The notes: a model not told the origin generated them from the letters alone. Positions 7,881-16,166 are shown, counted from the stretch's first letter. The stretch is DNA of 64,000 nucleotides from Hyphomicrobium sp. (GCF_009026145.1 NZ_WBUE01000001.1:295531-359530), one strand, 5' to 3'. Numbers and translations: made by a program.

Positions 7881-8855
7881 ATGAAAGCGGCGCTTTGCAA
7901 GAGCCTCGACGGGCCGGCAGGGCTTATCGTCGAGGACATTGCCGAGCCGCACCCCGGCCCGGGCGAGGTGCTGATCGCCGTGAAGGCGGCGGCGCTCAAC
8001 TTCTTCGACACGCTGATCACGCGTGGCAAGTATCAGGCGAGACCGGAGCTGCCGTTCTCGCCTGCGGCCGAGGTGGCAGGCGTCGTCGCGGCGCTGGGGC
8101 CCGACGTCACCGGCGTCAAGGTGGGTGATCGCGTCGCCGCCTACGTGGGCTGGGGCGGGGCGCGCGAAAAGGTCGTCGCCAAGGCCGACGCGGTGGTGGC
8201 GATCCCTGACAGCGTCAGCGATGCTGTCGCCGCCGGTATTTCCGTGACCTACGGCACAGCCATCCACGGGCTCAAGGACCGTGCGCGGCTGAAAGCCGGC
8301 GAAACCGTAGCAGTGCTCGGCGCCGCGGGAGGGGCGGGCCTCGCCGCGGTGGAGATCGCCAAGCTGATGGGCGCGCGTGTCATCGCCGTCGCTTCGTCCG
8401 CGGATAAGCTTGCTGTCACCCGCGCACATGGTGCGGACGAGGCCGTCAACTACGCCAGCGCCGACTTGAAGGATGGCCTGCGGGCGCTAACCGGGGGACG
8501 CGGCGTCGACGTCGTCTACGACTGCGTCGGCGGCGATTCCTCGGAAGCCGCGCTGCGTGCCATGGCCTGGCAGGGGCGCTTCCTGGTCGTCGGCTTTGCT
8601 TCCGGCGACATCCCAAAGATTCCGCTGAACCTCTTGCTCTTGAAGGGCTGCGACGCCGTCGGTGTGTTCTGGGACGAGGCGGTGAAGCGCGATCCGGGCG
8701 CCAATCGCGCCAACATGCGCCAGGTGCTCGACTGGGTGGCGCAGGGGCGGCTCGCCCCGCGCATCCACGGCACCTATCCTCTGGAGAAGATCCGCGACGC
8801 GCTGGCCGTGATCGATAGGCGCGAGGCGGTCGGCAAGGTCGTGCTGACGCTGTAA
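7881..8855 (+). CDS. NADPH:quinone oxidoreductase family protein (zinc-free MDR)
   Basis: 324 residues; the ATG at 7881 follows GCGGGAGG. It belongs to the medium-chain dehydrogenase/reductase superfamily, quinone oxidoreductase branch: N-terminal GroES-like domain (LNFFDTLITRGKY, PFSPAAEVAGVV) and a Rossmann domain with VLGAAGGAGLAAVEIAK at about 145-160 and GGRGVDVVYDCVGGD. The zinc-ligand cysteines of the alcohol dehydrogenase branch are absent. It would reduce a quinone or an enone with NADPH; the physiological substrate is unknown. Divergent from the RNA methyltransferase gene. Confidence 0.88.
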   Translation: MKAALCKSLDGPAGLIVEDIAEPHPGPGEVLIAVKAAALNFFDTLITRGKYQARPELPFSPAAEVAGVVAALGPDVTGVKVGDRVAAYVGWGGAREKVVAKADAVVAIPDSVSDAVAAGISVTYGTAIHGLKDRARLKAGETVAVLGAAGGAGLAAVEIAKLMGARVIAVASSADKLAVTRAHGADEAVNYASADLKDGLRALTGGRGVDVVYDCVGGDSSEAALRAMAWQGRFLVVGFASGDIPKIPLNLLLLKGCDAVGVFWDEAVKRDPGANRANMRQVLDWVAQGRLAPRIHGTYPLEKIRDALAVIDRREAVGKVVLTL

Positions 8856-8892
8856 TTCGCGAAATCGGACTGTCGTTCAGAGAAAATTTGCC

Positions 8893-9624
8893 ATGTTGGC
8901 GCGATGCTGCGCTCCGGTCCTGTTGCGGAGCGTCCGTGTGGCGATGCGTGCTTCCCGCTTTGCCTTGCTTCTGCTCGGCGCCGTCGCGGCGCTGATGGCG
9001 GTCTATCAGCCGGCTGTCGCCGAAGGGTTCTTCTCGCGGCTGTTGGGCTGGGGCAGGTCACAACCCGTAGAGCGGCGCATGGAGCCGCCGACATTTCACT
9101 TCGGCTATGGCGGCCAGCGCTTCGAGTACGGGCGCGGCTTTTCCGACTACGGCTGGCCGCAGGACTATGCGCGCTACCGGACGCTGTGCGTGCGCACCTG
9201 CGATGGGTTCTATTTCCCCATCAGCGACAACGTCGGGCGCGAGCGCCTCTACCAGGATGCGCGCACGTGCACGGCGCGCTGCGACGGCGAGGCGCAGCTC
9301 TACTACTACCCGCTAAACGGTGGTGGCGTGGAGACTATGGTCGATATGGGCGGGCGCCCGTACGCGCAGATGCCGAACGCGTTCCTCTACCGCAAGACGC
9401 TGGTTGCGGGCTGCACCTGTAAGCCGGCGCCGTGGTCGGCGGAGGCGGCGGCACGGCATCAGGGCTACAAGGACGAGGCGCGCGCGCTCGCCGAGATGGG
9501 CAGTGATCGCGATCAGCGCTACGCCGGGCCGCGGGGCGATGGCGGCGAGATCGAGGCCTACCTGATGCGCGAGGGCGGCGCCCCGCAGCAGACGCCGTGG
9601 GACGGCGGCGTGCGGCGATACTAA
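8893..9624 (+). CDS. DUF2865 secreted cysteine-containing protein
   Basis: 243 residues from the ATG at 8893; an internal ATG at 8944 (MRASRFALLLLG) would give a more compact signal peptide and has a GCGGAG upstream, so the start is uncertain. After the signal peptide the DUF2865 domain shows CVRTCDGFYFPIS, CTARCDGEAQLYYYP and CTCKPAP, with six cysteines expected to form disulfides in the periplasm. The family is found almost only in Hyphomicrobiales and has no assigned function. The sequence around it gives no operon clue: it stands alone, with a palindromic repeat after it. Confidence 0.82.
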   Translation: MLARCCAPVLLRSVRVAMRASRFALLLLGAVAALMAVYQPAVAEGFFSRLLGWGRSQPVERRMEPPTFHFGYGGQRFEYGRGFSDYGWPQDYARYRTLCVRTCDGFYFPISDNVGRERLYQDARTCTARCDGEAQLYYYPLNGGGVETMVDMGGRPYAQMPNAFLYRKTLVAGCTCKPAPWSAEAAARHQGYKDEARALAEMGSDRDQRYAGPRGDGGEIEAYLMREGGAPQQTPWDGGVRRY

Positions 9625-9635
9625 CAGCACCGATC

Positions 9636-9806
9636 TGCCATCCCGGGCGAAGCGAGCATCATGGCGAAGCCATGCTTCGCAGGGACGCGAGCGAGACCGG
9701 GGACCCAGCGCCAAAAGCGTCGAAGACGCCATAGTTACGGAGCCTTCGGCAAATCTCTCCTGGGTCCCGGCTCTGCGGTCGCTTCGCTTCGTTGGTCGGG
9801 ATGACA
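9636..9806. repeat. intergenic palindromic repeat, family 1, copy c
   Basis: About 171 bp. Outer arms are TGCCATCCCGGGCGAAGCGA and TTCGTTGGTCGGGATGACA; inner arms GGGGACCCAGCG and CTGGGTCCCGGC. It fills the space between the converging 3' ends of the DUF2865 gene and thpR. Confidence 0.8.
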
Positions 9807-9816
9807 GAGCGCGAGG

Positions 9817-10395
9817 CTACCAGCCGTAGTCGAGGTCGAGGTCGCCCGCGTATTCGCCGCCGCGCAGGTTGAACGCTTCCTCGATGACGTACGGCCCGCC
9901 GCCGCTCTTCGGCTTGGACGAGAACAGCACGAAGCGCGACACGATGAACGGCTTGGAGCGAAAGGCGCCGATGCGCTGCAGCACGCGCGCTACCTCGTCG
10001 GCGCTCGCGTACTTGAGGCGGGCGAGCGTGACGTGCGGCTTGAACTGCCGACCCTCGGGCGGCAGGCCGGCGGCACGCGCGGCGCGGTCGTTGGCGCGCG
10101 CCAACGCTTCGAGCGGCGCGGAAGCTTCGGTGCCGGCCCAGATCGAGCGCGGCTCGTTGCCGCCGAAGACGCCGAGGCCCGCGAGGCGCAATTCGAAAGC
10201 GTCGACGTCGATCGTCTCCAGCCGGTCGGCGAATTCGGTCGCCTGCGCGTTGTCGACGTCGCCGACGAAGCGCAGCGTCAGGTGCAGGTCGTCCGGCTCC
10301 AGCCAGCGGCCGCCCCCGGGCAGCGGCACCTTCAGCCGCGCGATCTCCTCGCGCTGCTCAGCAGGAATTTCGATGCCCGTGAACAGGCGCGGCAT
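9817..10395 (-). CDS. thpR: RNA 2',3'-cyclic phosphodiesterase (2H family)
   Basis: 192 residues. Both catalytic HxT motifs of the two-histidine phosphoesterase family are present: LHLTLRFVG near residue 41 and HVTLARLKY near residue 122. The family hydrolyses 2',3'-cyclic phosphate RNA ends to 2'-phosphates and was first described as the 2'-5' RNA ligase LigT. The start MPRLFTGIEIP matches homologues. A CTAG-bounded hairpin element begins only 3 bp upstream of the start codon, so any native RBS/leader has been replaced by element sequence; the nearest purine-rich stretch is within the element arm. Confidence 0.92.
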   Translation of the reverse strand: MPRLFTGIEIPAEQREEIARLKVPLPGGGRWLEPDDLHLTLRFVGDVDNAQATEFADRLETIDVDAFELRLAGLGVFGGNEPRSIWAGTEASAPLEALARANDRAARAAGLPPEGRQFKPHVTLARLKYASADEVARVLQRIGAFRSKPFIVSRFVLFSSKPKSGGGPYVIEEAFNLRGGEYAGDLDLDYGW

Positions 10396-10397
10396 GG

Positions 10398-10475
10398 CTA
10401 GTGTCCCGCTTCCGAAGCTCGCCTGAGCTCGTCGCTGGGTTGGGGGGCGAGCTTCGGAAGCAAGAGGGACACTAG
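10398..10475. repeat. CTAG hairpin element, type 1, locus A
   Basis: 78-bp inverted repeat bounded by CTAG on both sides. The arms begin CTAGTGTCCC and continue GCTTCCGAAGCTCGCC; the right arm has a 4-nt bulge (AAGA). A homologous, reverse-oriented copy is at 22607-22683. Together with the adjacent element at 10489 it forms a composite unit of 164 bp. Confidence 0.9.
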
Positions 10476-10488
10476 AACCATAGGTTTC

Positions 10489-10561
10489 CTAGTGTGATGA
10501 TCGAGAAATTCGCTCGATATCTTGCCACTGATGACGGCGAATTTCTCGATCATCACACTAG
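10489..10561. repeat. CTAG hairpin element, type 2, locus A
   Basis: 73-bp inverted repeat with perfect 25-bp arms that begin CTAGTGTGATGATCGAGAAA. It is separated from the type 1 element by 13 nt which themselves can form a small AACC/GGTT stem (10476-10486). It ends 7 bp before the stop codon of the TesA-like gene on the minus strand and may act as its transcription or 3'-end boundary. A homologous copy is at 22517-22593. Confidence 0.9.
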
Positions 10562-10567
10562 TGCCTT

Positions 10568-11278
10568 TCAGCTCTTTCCGGCGGCGCGCCGCGCCGTGGC
10601 CCTGGCGATCAGCTCCTCGACGGAGGGGATGATCTGGCGCACGATCTCGGCGACGCCCTTGGAGTTCGGGTGCATGCCGTCGTTCTGATTGAGCTTGGCG
10701 TTGAGAACGACGCCTTCGAGAAAGAAGGGATAGAACACCAGCTCATGCTCCTTGGCGAGAGCCGGGAAGATGGAGTCGAAATCCTCCGCGTAGGTATCGC
10801 CCCAGTTGGCCGGCGAGCGCATGCCGGCGAGCAGCACGGGAATGCGCCGCTGGCGCAACTTGAGTACGATCTTCTGCAGGTTTTCGCGCGTCACTTCCGG
10901 GCTTATGCCGCGCAGCGCGTCATTGGCGCCGAATTCGAGGATGACGGCATCGACGTCGCCGTCGATCGACCAATCGAGGCGCGCAAGGCCGGCGGCCGTC
11001 GTGTCGCCGGCGACGCCGGCGTTGCTGACGACGACATTGTGGCCGCGCTCTTTCAGCGCTTTCTGCAGCTGCGCGGGGAACGCCTGGCTCTGGCGCAGGC
11101 CGTAGCCGGACGCAAGGCTGTCGCCGAAAGCGACGATGCGAATCGGTTTGCCCGTCTCGCCGCTCGAAAATGTGGCAGAGGCGAAAAGCAGAATGCCCGC
11201 CAGCATGTTGACGAGCACCGTTGTGGACACCACCTGTCCCAGGGCCAATACGTTGCGTCTTATCGGCATCGGCTTCAT
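10568..11278 (-). CDS. TesA-like arylesterase / lysophospholipase (SGNH hydrolase)
   Basis: 236 residues with an N-terminal hydrophobic signal segment (about 15-35) and the SGNH catalytic blocks: block I AFGDSLASGYGL (Ser nucleophile of GDS), block II with NAGVAGDTTAAGL, block III EFGANDALRG (Asn), and block V DGMHPNSKG (Asp and His). It is a periplasmic or exported esterase/thioesterase resembling E. coli TesA. Its start faces a YbbA-type ABC ATPase gene 97 nt away; the tesA/ybbA/ybbP divergent arrangement is conserved across proteobacteria, suggesting a shared role in exporting or clearing lipophilic molecules. Confidence 0.92.
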   Translation of the reverse strand: MKPMPIRRNVLALGQVVSTTVLVNMLAGILLFASATFSSGETGKPIRIVAFGDSLASGYGLRQSQAFPAQLQKALKERGHNVVVSNAGVAGDTTAAGLARLDWSIDGDVDAVILEFGANDALRGISPEVTRENLQKIVLKLRQRRIPVLLAGMRSPANWGDTYAEDFDSIFPALAKEHELVFYPFFLEGVVLNAKLNQNDGMHPNSKGVAEIVRQIIPSVEELIARATARRAAGKS

Positions 11279-11374
11279 GTTTCACTCGCCAGAGTAGCAA
11301 CGGCCCTTATGACGTAAAGGCGCCGTCAAGTTGAGACAAGTGTCCTTCGCCAACAGCCACGAGCAGATGAGATC

Positions 11375-12067
11375 GTGAAGAAGCCGATTGTCGTTTTGAA
11401 GGACGTGCGCCTTACGCTGACCAGCCGCGCGGGGCCTGTGAGCATCCTGCGCGACGTCGACCTCGACGCGCGCGAGGGCCAATCGCTGGCGGTGGTGGGA
11501 CCGTCCGGCTCTGGCAAGACGTCGCTGCTGATGGTGACGGCGGGGCTCGAGCGGGCGACGAGCGGCAAGGTGCAGGTCGCCGGTCACGACCTTGCGGGGA
11601 TGAGCGAGGACGAGCTGGCGCTGATGCGCGGCGCCGAGATCGGCATCGTGTTCCAGTCGTTCCATCTCGTGCCGACCATGACGGCGCTGGAGAACGTGGC
11701 GCTGCCCTTGGAGTTCGGCGGGGTTCCCGATGCGCAGGCGACGGCGCGCGAATTGCTGCAGGAGGTCGGCCTCGGCCATCGCACGGATCATTTTCCGGCG
11801 CAGCTTTCCGGCGGCGAGCAGCAGCGCGTCGCCATCGCGCGGGCGCTGAGCCGGCGGCCGAAGCTCATTCTCGCCGATGAGCCGACGGGAAATCTCGATC
11901 GCAAGACCGGCGGGCACGTGATCGATCTGTTGTTCGGCCTGCAGCGGCGGCGCGAGGCGACGCTGATCCTCGTCACGCACGACGAGCGCTTGGCGGCAGC
12001 GTGCGACCGCACCATCCGCATGGCCGACGGGCGCATCGAAAGCGAAACGGAGGCCCTCGTCTCGTGA
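11375..12067 (+). CDS. ABC transporter ATP-binding protein (YbbA/LolD type)
   Basis: 230 residues from a GTG at 11375. ATPase motifs: Walker A GPSGSGKTS, Q-loop FQSFHLVPTMTALENV, signature LSGGEQQR, Walker B LILADEPTGNLD, H-loop VTHDERL. The MacB/LolD-like subfamily is shown by EPTGNLD and the short length. It partners the permease encoded next; the two genes overlap by 4 nt (GTGA). Likely ejects a hydrophobic or lipidated substrate across or out of the inner membrane, as proposed for YbbAP-TesA, but the substrate is not known here. Confidence 0.94.
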   Translation: MKKPIVVLKDVRLTLTSRAGPVSILRDVDLDAREGQSLAVVGPSGSGKTSLLMVTAGLERATSGKVQVAGHDLAGMSEDELALMRGAEIGIVFQSFHLVPTMTALENVALPLEFGGVPDAQATARELLQEVGLGHRTDHFPAQLSGGEQQRVAIARALSRRPKLILADEPTGNLDRKTGGHVIDLLFGLQRRREATLILVTHDERLAAACDRTIRMADGRIESETEALVS

Positions 12068-14640
12068 CCGCGACGGACGCGCTCAACCCGGCACCGCGCA
12101 TCGGCGAACGGCGGCGACTGCCCCTCCTCATCGGTATCGCCGCGCGCGAGTTGCGCTCCGGCCTCGCAGGCTTTCGCATCTTCATCGCCTGCGTGGCGCT
12201 GGGCGTGATGGTGATCACCGGTGTCGGTGCCGTGTCGGATGCGCTGCGCGCCGGCTTCGAGCGCCAGGGCGAGGAGATTCTCGGCGGCGACGCGACGCTG
12301 GCGCGCACGCACGTACGCGCCGAGGGCGAAGAGCGCGCCACGATCGACGCATTCGGGCGGGTGAGCGAGAGCGCGACCATGCGCACCATGGCGCGGCGCC
12401 CCGACGGCGCCGACCAGGCGTTAGCCGAATTGAAGGCAGTGGACGCCGCCTATCCTCTGGTCGGCAAGGTGGAGGTGGAAGGCGGCAAGCCGCTGCAGGA
12501 GTCGCTCCGCGCCGGCGCCGTCGTCGATCCGGCGCTGCTCGAGCGATTGAAGCTGAAAATCGGCGACGACATCGGGCTCGGCGCGGCGCAGGTGAAGGTC
12601 GCCGGCGCGTTGAAGTCGGAGCCCGACGGCATCACCGACCGCCTGACCTACGGCCCGCGCGTGCTTATTTCGCAAGCGACGCTCGACAGATCGGAGCTGA
12701 TCAAGCCTGGCACGCTGGTGCGCTGGCGCTACGCGGTGAAGACGGGCGAGGCGCCGGCGCGAGAGGACGAGCTCATGTCGCTGCGGCAGAGGATCGAGGC
12801 GGAGCTGCCCGAGGCCGGCTTCACCATCGCCGACCGGCGCGATCCCTCGCCGCAGGTGAGCCGCTCGCTGGAACGGCTGCGCCAGTTCTTGACCCTTATC
12901 GGCTTGACGGCGCTGCTCGTCGGCGGCGTCGGCATCGCCAACGCTGTGGCGACGTTCATCGACAAGCGGCGCAAGGTCATCGCCACCATGAAGAGCATCG
13001 GCGGCACGAGCCGCATGGTGCTCGGCATTTTCCTCGCCGAGGTGCTGGCGGTGGCGGCCATGGGTGTCGTCATTGGCCTCATCCTCGGCACGCTGGCGCC
13101 GTTCGTGCTCGATGCGTTGTTCGGCGACATGCTGCCGATCGCGGCCGAGATGACGGTAACGCCGCTGAGCATCGTAACGGCGCTCGTCTACGGCTTCGGC
13201 GTGGCGCTGCTGTTCACGCTGTGGCCGCTGGGGCGGGTCGAGCGCGTCAGCGCCTCGATGCTGTTTCGCGACGAGGTGGCACACGAGCGCGCGCTGCCGC
13301 GCGCATGGGTGATTCTGACGACGGTCGGCATCGCCGCGGCGCTCATCGCCTTTGCCATGCTGACGTCGGATTCAAGAAGCATCGCCATCTACTTCTCGGC
13401 CGGGCTCATCGTCGTCTTCGCGGTGTTCTACGCGCTCGGCTGGGCAGTGACGTGGATGGCGCGACGCACGCCGCGGCCGCGTCTGCCGGAGCTGTCGCTG
13501 GCGCTCGGCAACCTCGGTGCGCCCGGCGGCCTGACGCGCTCGGTGGTGCTGTCGCTTGGGGCAGGGCTTTCGCTGCTCGTCGCCGTGGCGCTGGCGGATG
13601 CCTCGCTGGTGCGCGAGCTGCAAGAGCGCCTGCCGACGAGCTCGCCCGACTATTTCGTGCTCGACGTGCCGAAGGAGGAATACGCGGCGATGCGCGAGAT
13701 GATCGCAGTCCGTGTGCCCGGCAGCGTGCTGGACGCCGCACCCATGCTGCGCGGACGGCTAGTGCGCCTCAACGACGTGCCGGTGGAGGAGGTCAAGGCG
13801 CCGCCCGAAGCGCAGTGGGTGCTGAGCGGCGACCGCGGCCTGTCGTATTCCGACGAGGTGCCGCGCGGCTCGCGCGTCGTCGCCGGCGCGTGGTGGCCGA
13901 AGGAGTACGACGGCGAGCCGCTCGTGTCGTTCGAAGCCGATCTCGCCGGCAAACTGGGTCTGAAACTCGGCGACAAGGTCACCGTCAACGTGCTGGGGCG
14001 CAACGTGACGGCAACCATCGCCAACCTGCGCGAGGTGAAGTGGGAGAGCCTCGCCATCAACTTCGTGATGTTGTTCTCGCCCAACACGCTGGCCGGGGCA
14101 CCCCATAACCTGCTGGTTACGATCTCGCTGCCGCACACCACGCCGCTCGCAGCCGAAGGGGACGCGATGCGCGAGCTGAGCAAAGCGTACCCCTCGATCA
14201 CCGCCATCCGCGTCAAGGACGTGCTGGCGATGTTCAACTCGGTATTCGCTAAGGTGATGACGGCGGTGCGCGCCGCCGGCAGCGTGACCCTTCTCGCCGG
14301 CGCGCTGGTGCTGGCCGGCGCGCTGGCCACGGCGCAGCGGCGGCGCATCCTCGAGGCGGTAATCCTCAAGACACTGGGAGCGACGCGCCGGCGGATCCTC
14401 GCCTCCCACTTCCTCGAATACCTGCTGCTGTCGGCGGTGACGGCGCTGTTCGCCGTGGCGCTGGGCACGCTCGCGGCGTCGATAGTCGTCACCCAGCTCA
14501 TGCACATCGCCTTCGCCTTCTCTGCGGCCGCGGTGGCGCTTGCCCTCGCCTTGTCGATGGGACTGGTGTTCCTGTTCGGCAGCGCCGGCACCTGGGCGGT
14601 ATTGCGGGCGCCGGCCGTGCCTTACCTGCGCTCCGAGTAA
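12064..14640 (+). CDS. FtsX-like ABC transporter permease (YbbP type)
   Basis: 858 residues starting at a GTG that overlaps the ATPase stop. It has the YbbP layout: first transmembrane helix (about 28-50, IFIACVALGVMVITGVGAV), a periplasmic domain, a bundle of helices at about 275-480 including FLTLIGLTALLVGGVGIANAVATFIDKRRKVIATMKSIG in spirit of FtsX motifs, a second periplasmic domain, and three final helices after residue 735 with the repeated RRRILEAVILKTLGATR motif. Two FtsX modules are therefore present. It probably works with the preceding ATPase and the divergent esterase as one export system. Confidence 0.92.
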   Translation: MTATDALNPAPRIGERRRLPLLIGIAARELRSGLAGFRIFIACVALGVMVITGVGAVSDALRAGFERQGEEILGGDATLARTHVRAEGEERATIDAFGRVSESATMRTMARRPDGADQALAELKAVDAAYPLVGKVEVEGGKPLQESLRAGAVVDPALLERLKLKIGDDIGLGAAQVKVAGALKSEPDGITDRLTYGPRVLISQATLDRSELIKPGTLVRWRYAVKTGEAPAREDELMSLRQRIEAELPEAGFTIADRRDPSPQVSRSLERLRQFLTLIGLTALLVGGVGIANAVATFIDKRRKVIATMKSIGGTSRMVLGIFLAEVLAVAAMGVVIGLILGTLAPFVLDALFGDMLPIAAEMTVTPLSIVTALVYGFGVALLFTLWPLGRVERVSASMLFRDEVAHERALPRAWVILTTVGIAAALIAFAMLTSDSRSIAIYFSAGLIVVFAVFYALGWAVTWMARRTPRPRLPELSLALGNLGAPGGLTRSVVLSLGAGLSLLVAVALADASLVRELQERLPTSSPDYFVLDVPKEEYAAMREMIAVRVPGSVLDAAPMLRGRLVRLNDVPVEEVKAPPEAQWVLSGDRGLSYSDEVPRGSRVVAGAWWPKEYDGEPLVSFEADLAGKLGLKLGDKVTVNVLGRNVTATIANLREVKWESLAINFVMLFSPNTLAGAPHNLLVTISLPHTTPLAAEGDAMRELSKAYPSITAIRVKDVLAMFNSVFAKVMTAVRAAGSVTLLAGALVLAGALATAQRRRILEAVILKTLGATRRRILASHFLEYLLLSAVTALFAVALGTLAASIVVTQLMHIAFAFSAAAVALALALSMGLVFLFGSAGTWAVLRAPAVPYLRSE

Positions 14641-14698
14641 GCCATTGATTAATTGGTAGCCTTTCAGGCGGGATAAATTCTTCGTCAGGACGGCGACT

Positions 14699-14732
14699 GC
14701 CCGCGGGTGCGCCTTGAAAGCGACCCGTGGGC
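14699..14732. other. inverted repeat before BI-1 gene
   Basis: GCCCGCGGGT and ACCCGTGGGC are separated by 14 nt and could form a 10-bp hairpin with one mismatch. It lies 64 bp before the BI-1 gene start and 59 bp after the permease stop. It may be a weak terminator for the permease transcript or a leader structure of the next gene; no T-tract follows. Confidence 0.4.
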
Positions 14733-14795
14733 AGAGCATATTCCAAGCGTGATTTGGCGCCTATCGCCGAAACAAAGGGATCTTAGGGAAAAACA

Positions 14796-15539
14796 ATGGC
14801 TCAGCTCGACCCCAGGTACGCACAGTCCGGTTACCCGGCCCGCACGACGGCCGCGGTAGACGAGGGCCTGCGCTCCTACATGCTCGGCGTCTACAACTAC
14901 ATGGCCGCCGGCGTGGCCCTGACGGGCATCGCGGCCTATCTGACCTGGTCGTTCGCCGTTGCCGACGGCCAGCTCACGCCGTTCGGCCAGATGCTGTACA
15001 ATTCGCCGCTGAAGTGGGTCGTCATGCTCGCCCCGCTCGGCTTCGTGCTCTACATGTCCTTCAGCGCCGAGCGGATGAGCGTCGGCGCCGCGCAGCTAGC
15101 GTTCTGGCTGTTTGCAGCCGTGATGGGCGTGTCGCTGTCGTCGATCTTCCTCGTCTTCACCGGCCAGTCGATCACGCAGATCTTCTTCATCACCGCGGCG
15201 ACGTTCGGTGCCCTCAGCCTATGGGGCTACACGACCAAGCGTGACATCTCCGGCTGGGGCTCGTTCCTGTTCATGGGCCTCATCGGCATCATCCTGGCTT
15301 CGCTCGTCAACCTGTTCCTGCAGTCGAGCGGCCTGCAGTTCGCCGTGTCGGTAATCGGCGTGCTGGTGTTCGCCGGCCTCACCGCCTACGACACGCAACG
15401 CATCAAGGACGGCTACCTGATGGTGGCCGGCAATGCCGAGCTGGCGGCCAAGAGCGCCATCATGGGCGCCCTGAGCCTCTATCTCGACTTCATCAACATG
15501 TTCATGATGCTGCTCAACTTGTTCGGCAACCGCGAGTAA
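14796..15539 (+). CDS. Bax inhibitor-1/YccA family membrane protein
   Basis: 247 residues with seven hydrophobic segments from about residue 35, for example MAAGVALTGIAAYLTW, WVVMLAPLGFVLYM, AFWLFAAVMGVSLSSIFLVF and a last segment ending FINMFMMLLNLFG. The conserved Asp pair region of BI-1, AYDTQRIKD, is present, as is the SLYLDFIN ending. Family members are pH-sensitive calcium leak channels or modulate membrane proteases such as FtsH (YccA, YbhL); no specific role can be inferred. RBS-like AGGGAAAAAC precedes the ATG. A strong terminator follows 24 nt after the stop. Confidence 0.93.
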   Translation: MAQLDPRYAQSGYPARTTAAVDEGLRSYMLGVYNYMAAGVALTGIAAYLTWSFAVADGQLTPFGQMLYNSPLKWVVMLAPLGFVLYMSFSAERMSVGAAQLAFWLFAAVMGVSLSSIFLVFTGQSITQIFFITAATFGALSLWGYTTKRDISGWGSFLFMGLIGIILASLVNLFLQSSGLQFAVSVIGVLVFAGLTAYDTQRIKDGYLMVAGNAELAAKSAIMGALSLYLDFINMFMMLLNLFGNRE

Positions 15540-15563
15540 GCCGAACCGGCACTGCCAAGGCGA

Positions 15564-15595
15564 GGGCCCCGGTTTTCCGGGGCCCTTTGCTTTTT
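15564..15595 (+). terminator. rho-independent terminator after BI-1 gene
   Basis: Perfect 9-bp stem GGGCCCCGG / CCGGGGCCC with a TTTT loop, followed by TTTGCTTTTT. It is correctly placed to end the BI-1 transcript. Confidence 0.92.
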
Positions 15596-15608
15596 GGGCG
15601 CACCGAAC

Positions 15609-15762
15609 TGTCATCCCGGCCAAGCGAGCGGATGCGAGCGCCGAGCCGGGACCCAGCATGAAAGCCGCCGAAGGCGACGATGATTTTGCGTCTTCGACGC
15701 GCTTGACGCTGGGTCCCGGATAGCCTCCGCGTCCATGCGGACGCTCGGCTTCCGGGATGACA
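15609..15762. repeat. intergenic palindromic repeat, family 1, copy d
   Basis: About 154 bp. Outer arms TGTCATCCCGG and CCGGGATGACA; inner arms CCGGGACCCAGC and GCTGGGTCCCGG. It lies between the converging BI-1 and DUF2794 genes, just after the BI-1 terminator. Confidence 0.82.
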
Positions 15763-15773
15763 ATCACAGCTAG

Positions 15774-16166
15774 CTACGCGGTGACGAGGCGCGGGCGGCC
15801 TTCAAGCACGGTCAGAACGCGCATCAGATCGTGGCCGCGCTTCAAGACGAGCCCGGCCGGCGCCACGACGCTGTAGGCGCCCTGCTTGCGCGCCAGCTTC
15901 GGCGCCTTCTCGATGCGGAACAGCGGGATCTCGCTGGAGCGGCGAAAGATCGAGAACACGGCGCGATCGCGCTCGATGTCGATGGCGTAGTCGCGCCATT
16001 CACCGGCAGCGACCTTGCGGCCATAGACGGCGAGAATGGCGGTCAGCTCCTGGCGGGTGAAGGTGATGCAGCGCAGAGCGTCTGAGGCCTGGCTCGAGGC
16101 GGCGTGAGGACCGCGAAAGCCGCCCGCTCGGGGCGGGCTGAAAATTATCGGTTCGGATTCGCTCAA
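15774..16166 (-). CDS. DUF2794 domain protein
   Basis: 130 residues from a TTG at 16166 with a GGGAGG RBS close upstream. The DUF2794 domain spans about residues 30-125: ITFTRQELTAILAVYGRKVAAGEWRDY in part, FSIFRRSSEIPLFRIEK and LKRGHDLMRVLTVLEGRP. This short, soluble family is restricted to alphaproteobacteria and has no known function. It is probably monocistronic; its upstream region diverges toward the candidate sRNA and the M3 peptidase gene. Confidence 0.88.
   Translation of the reverse strand: MSESEPIIFSPPRAGGFRGPHAASSQASDALRCITFTRQELTAILAVYGRKVAAGEWRDYAIDIERDRAVFSIFRRSSEIPLFRIEKAPKLARKQGAYSVVAPAGLVLKRGHDLMRVLTVLEGRPRLVTA

Noticed and set aside
14700..14760. Heat-shock (sigma-32) promoter before the BI-1 gene (CTTGAAAG...)
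   Set aside because: No CCCCAT-type -10 at the right distance; the match is limited to CTTGAA.
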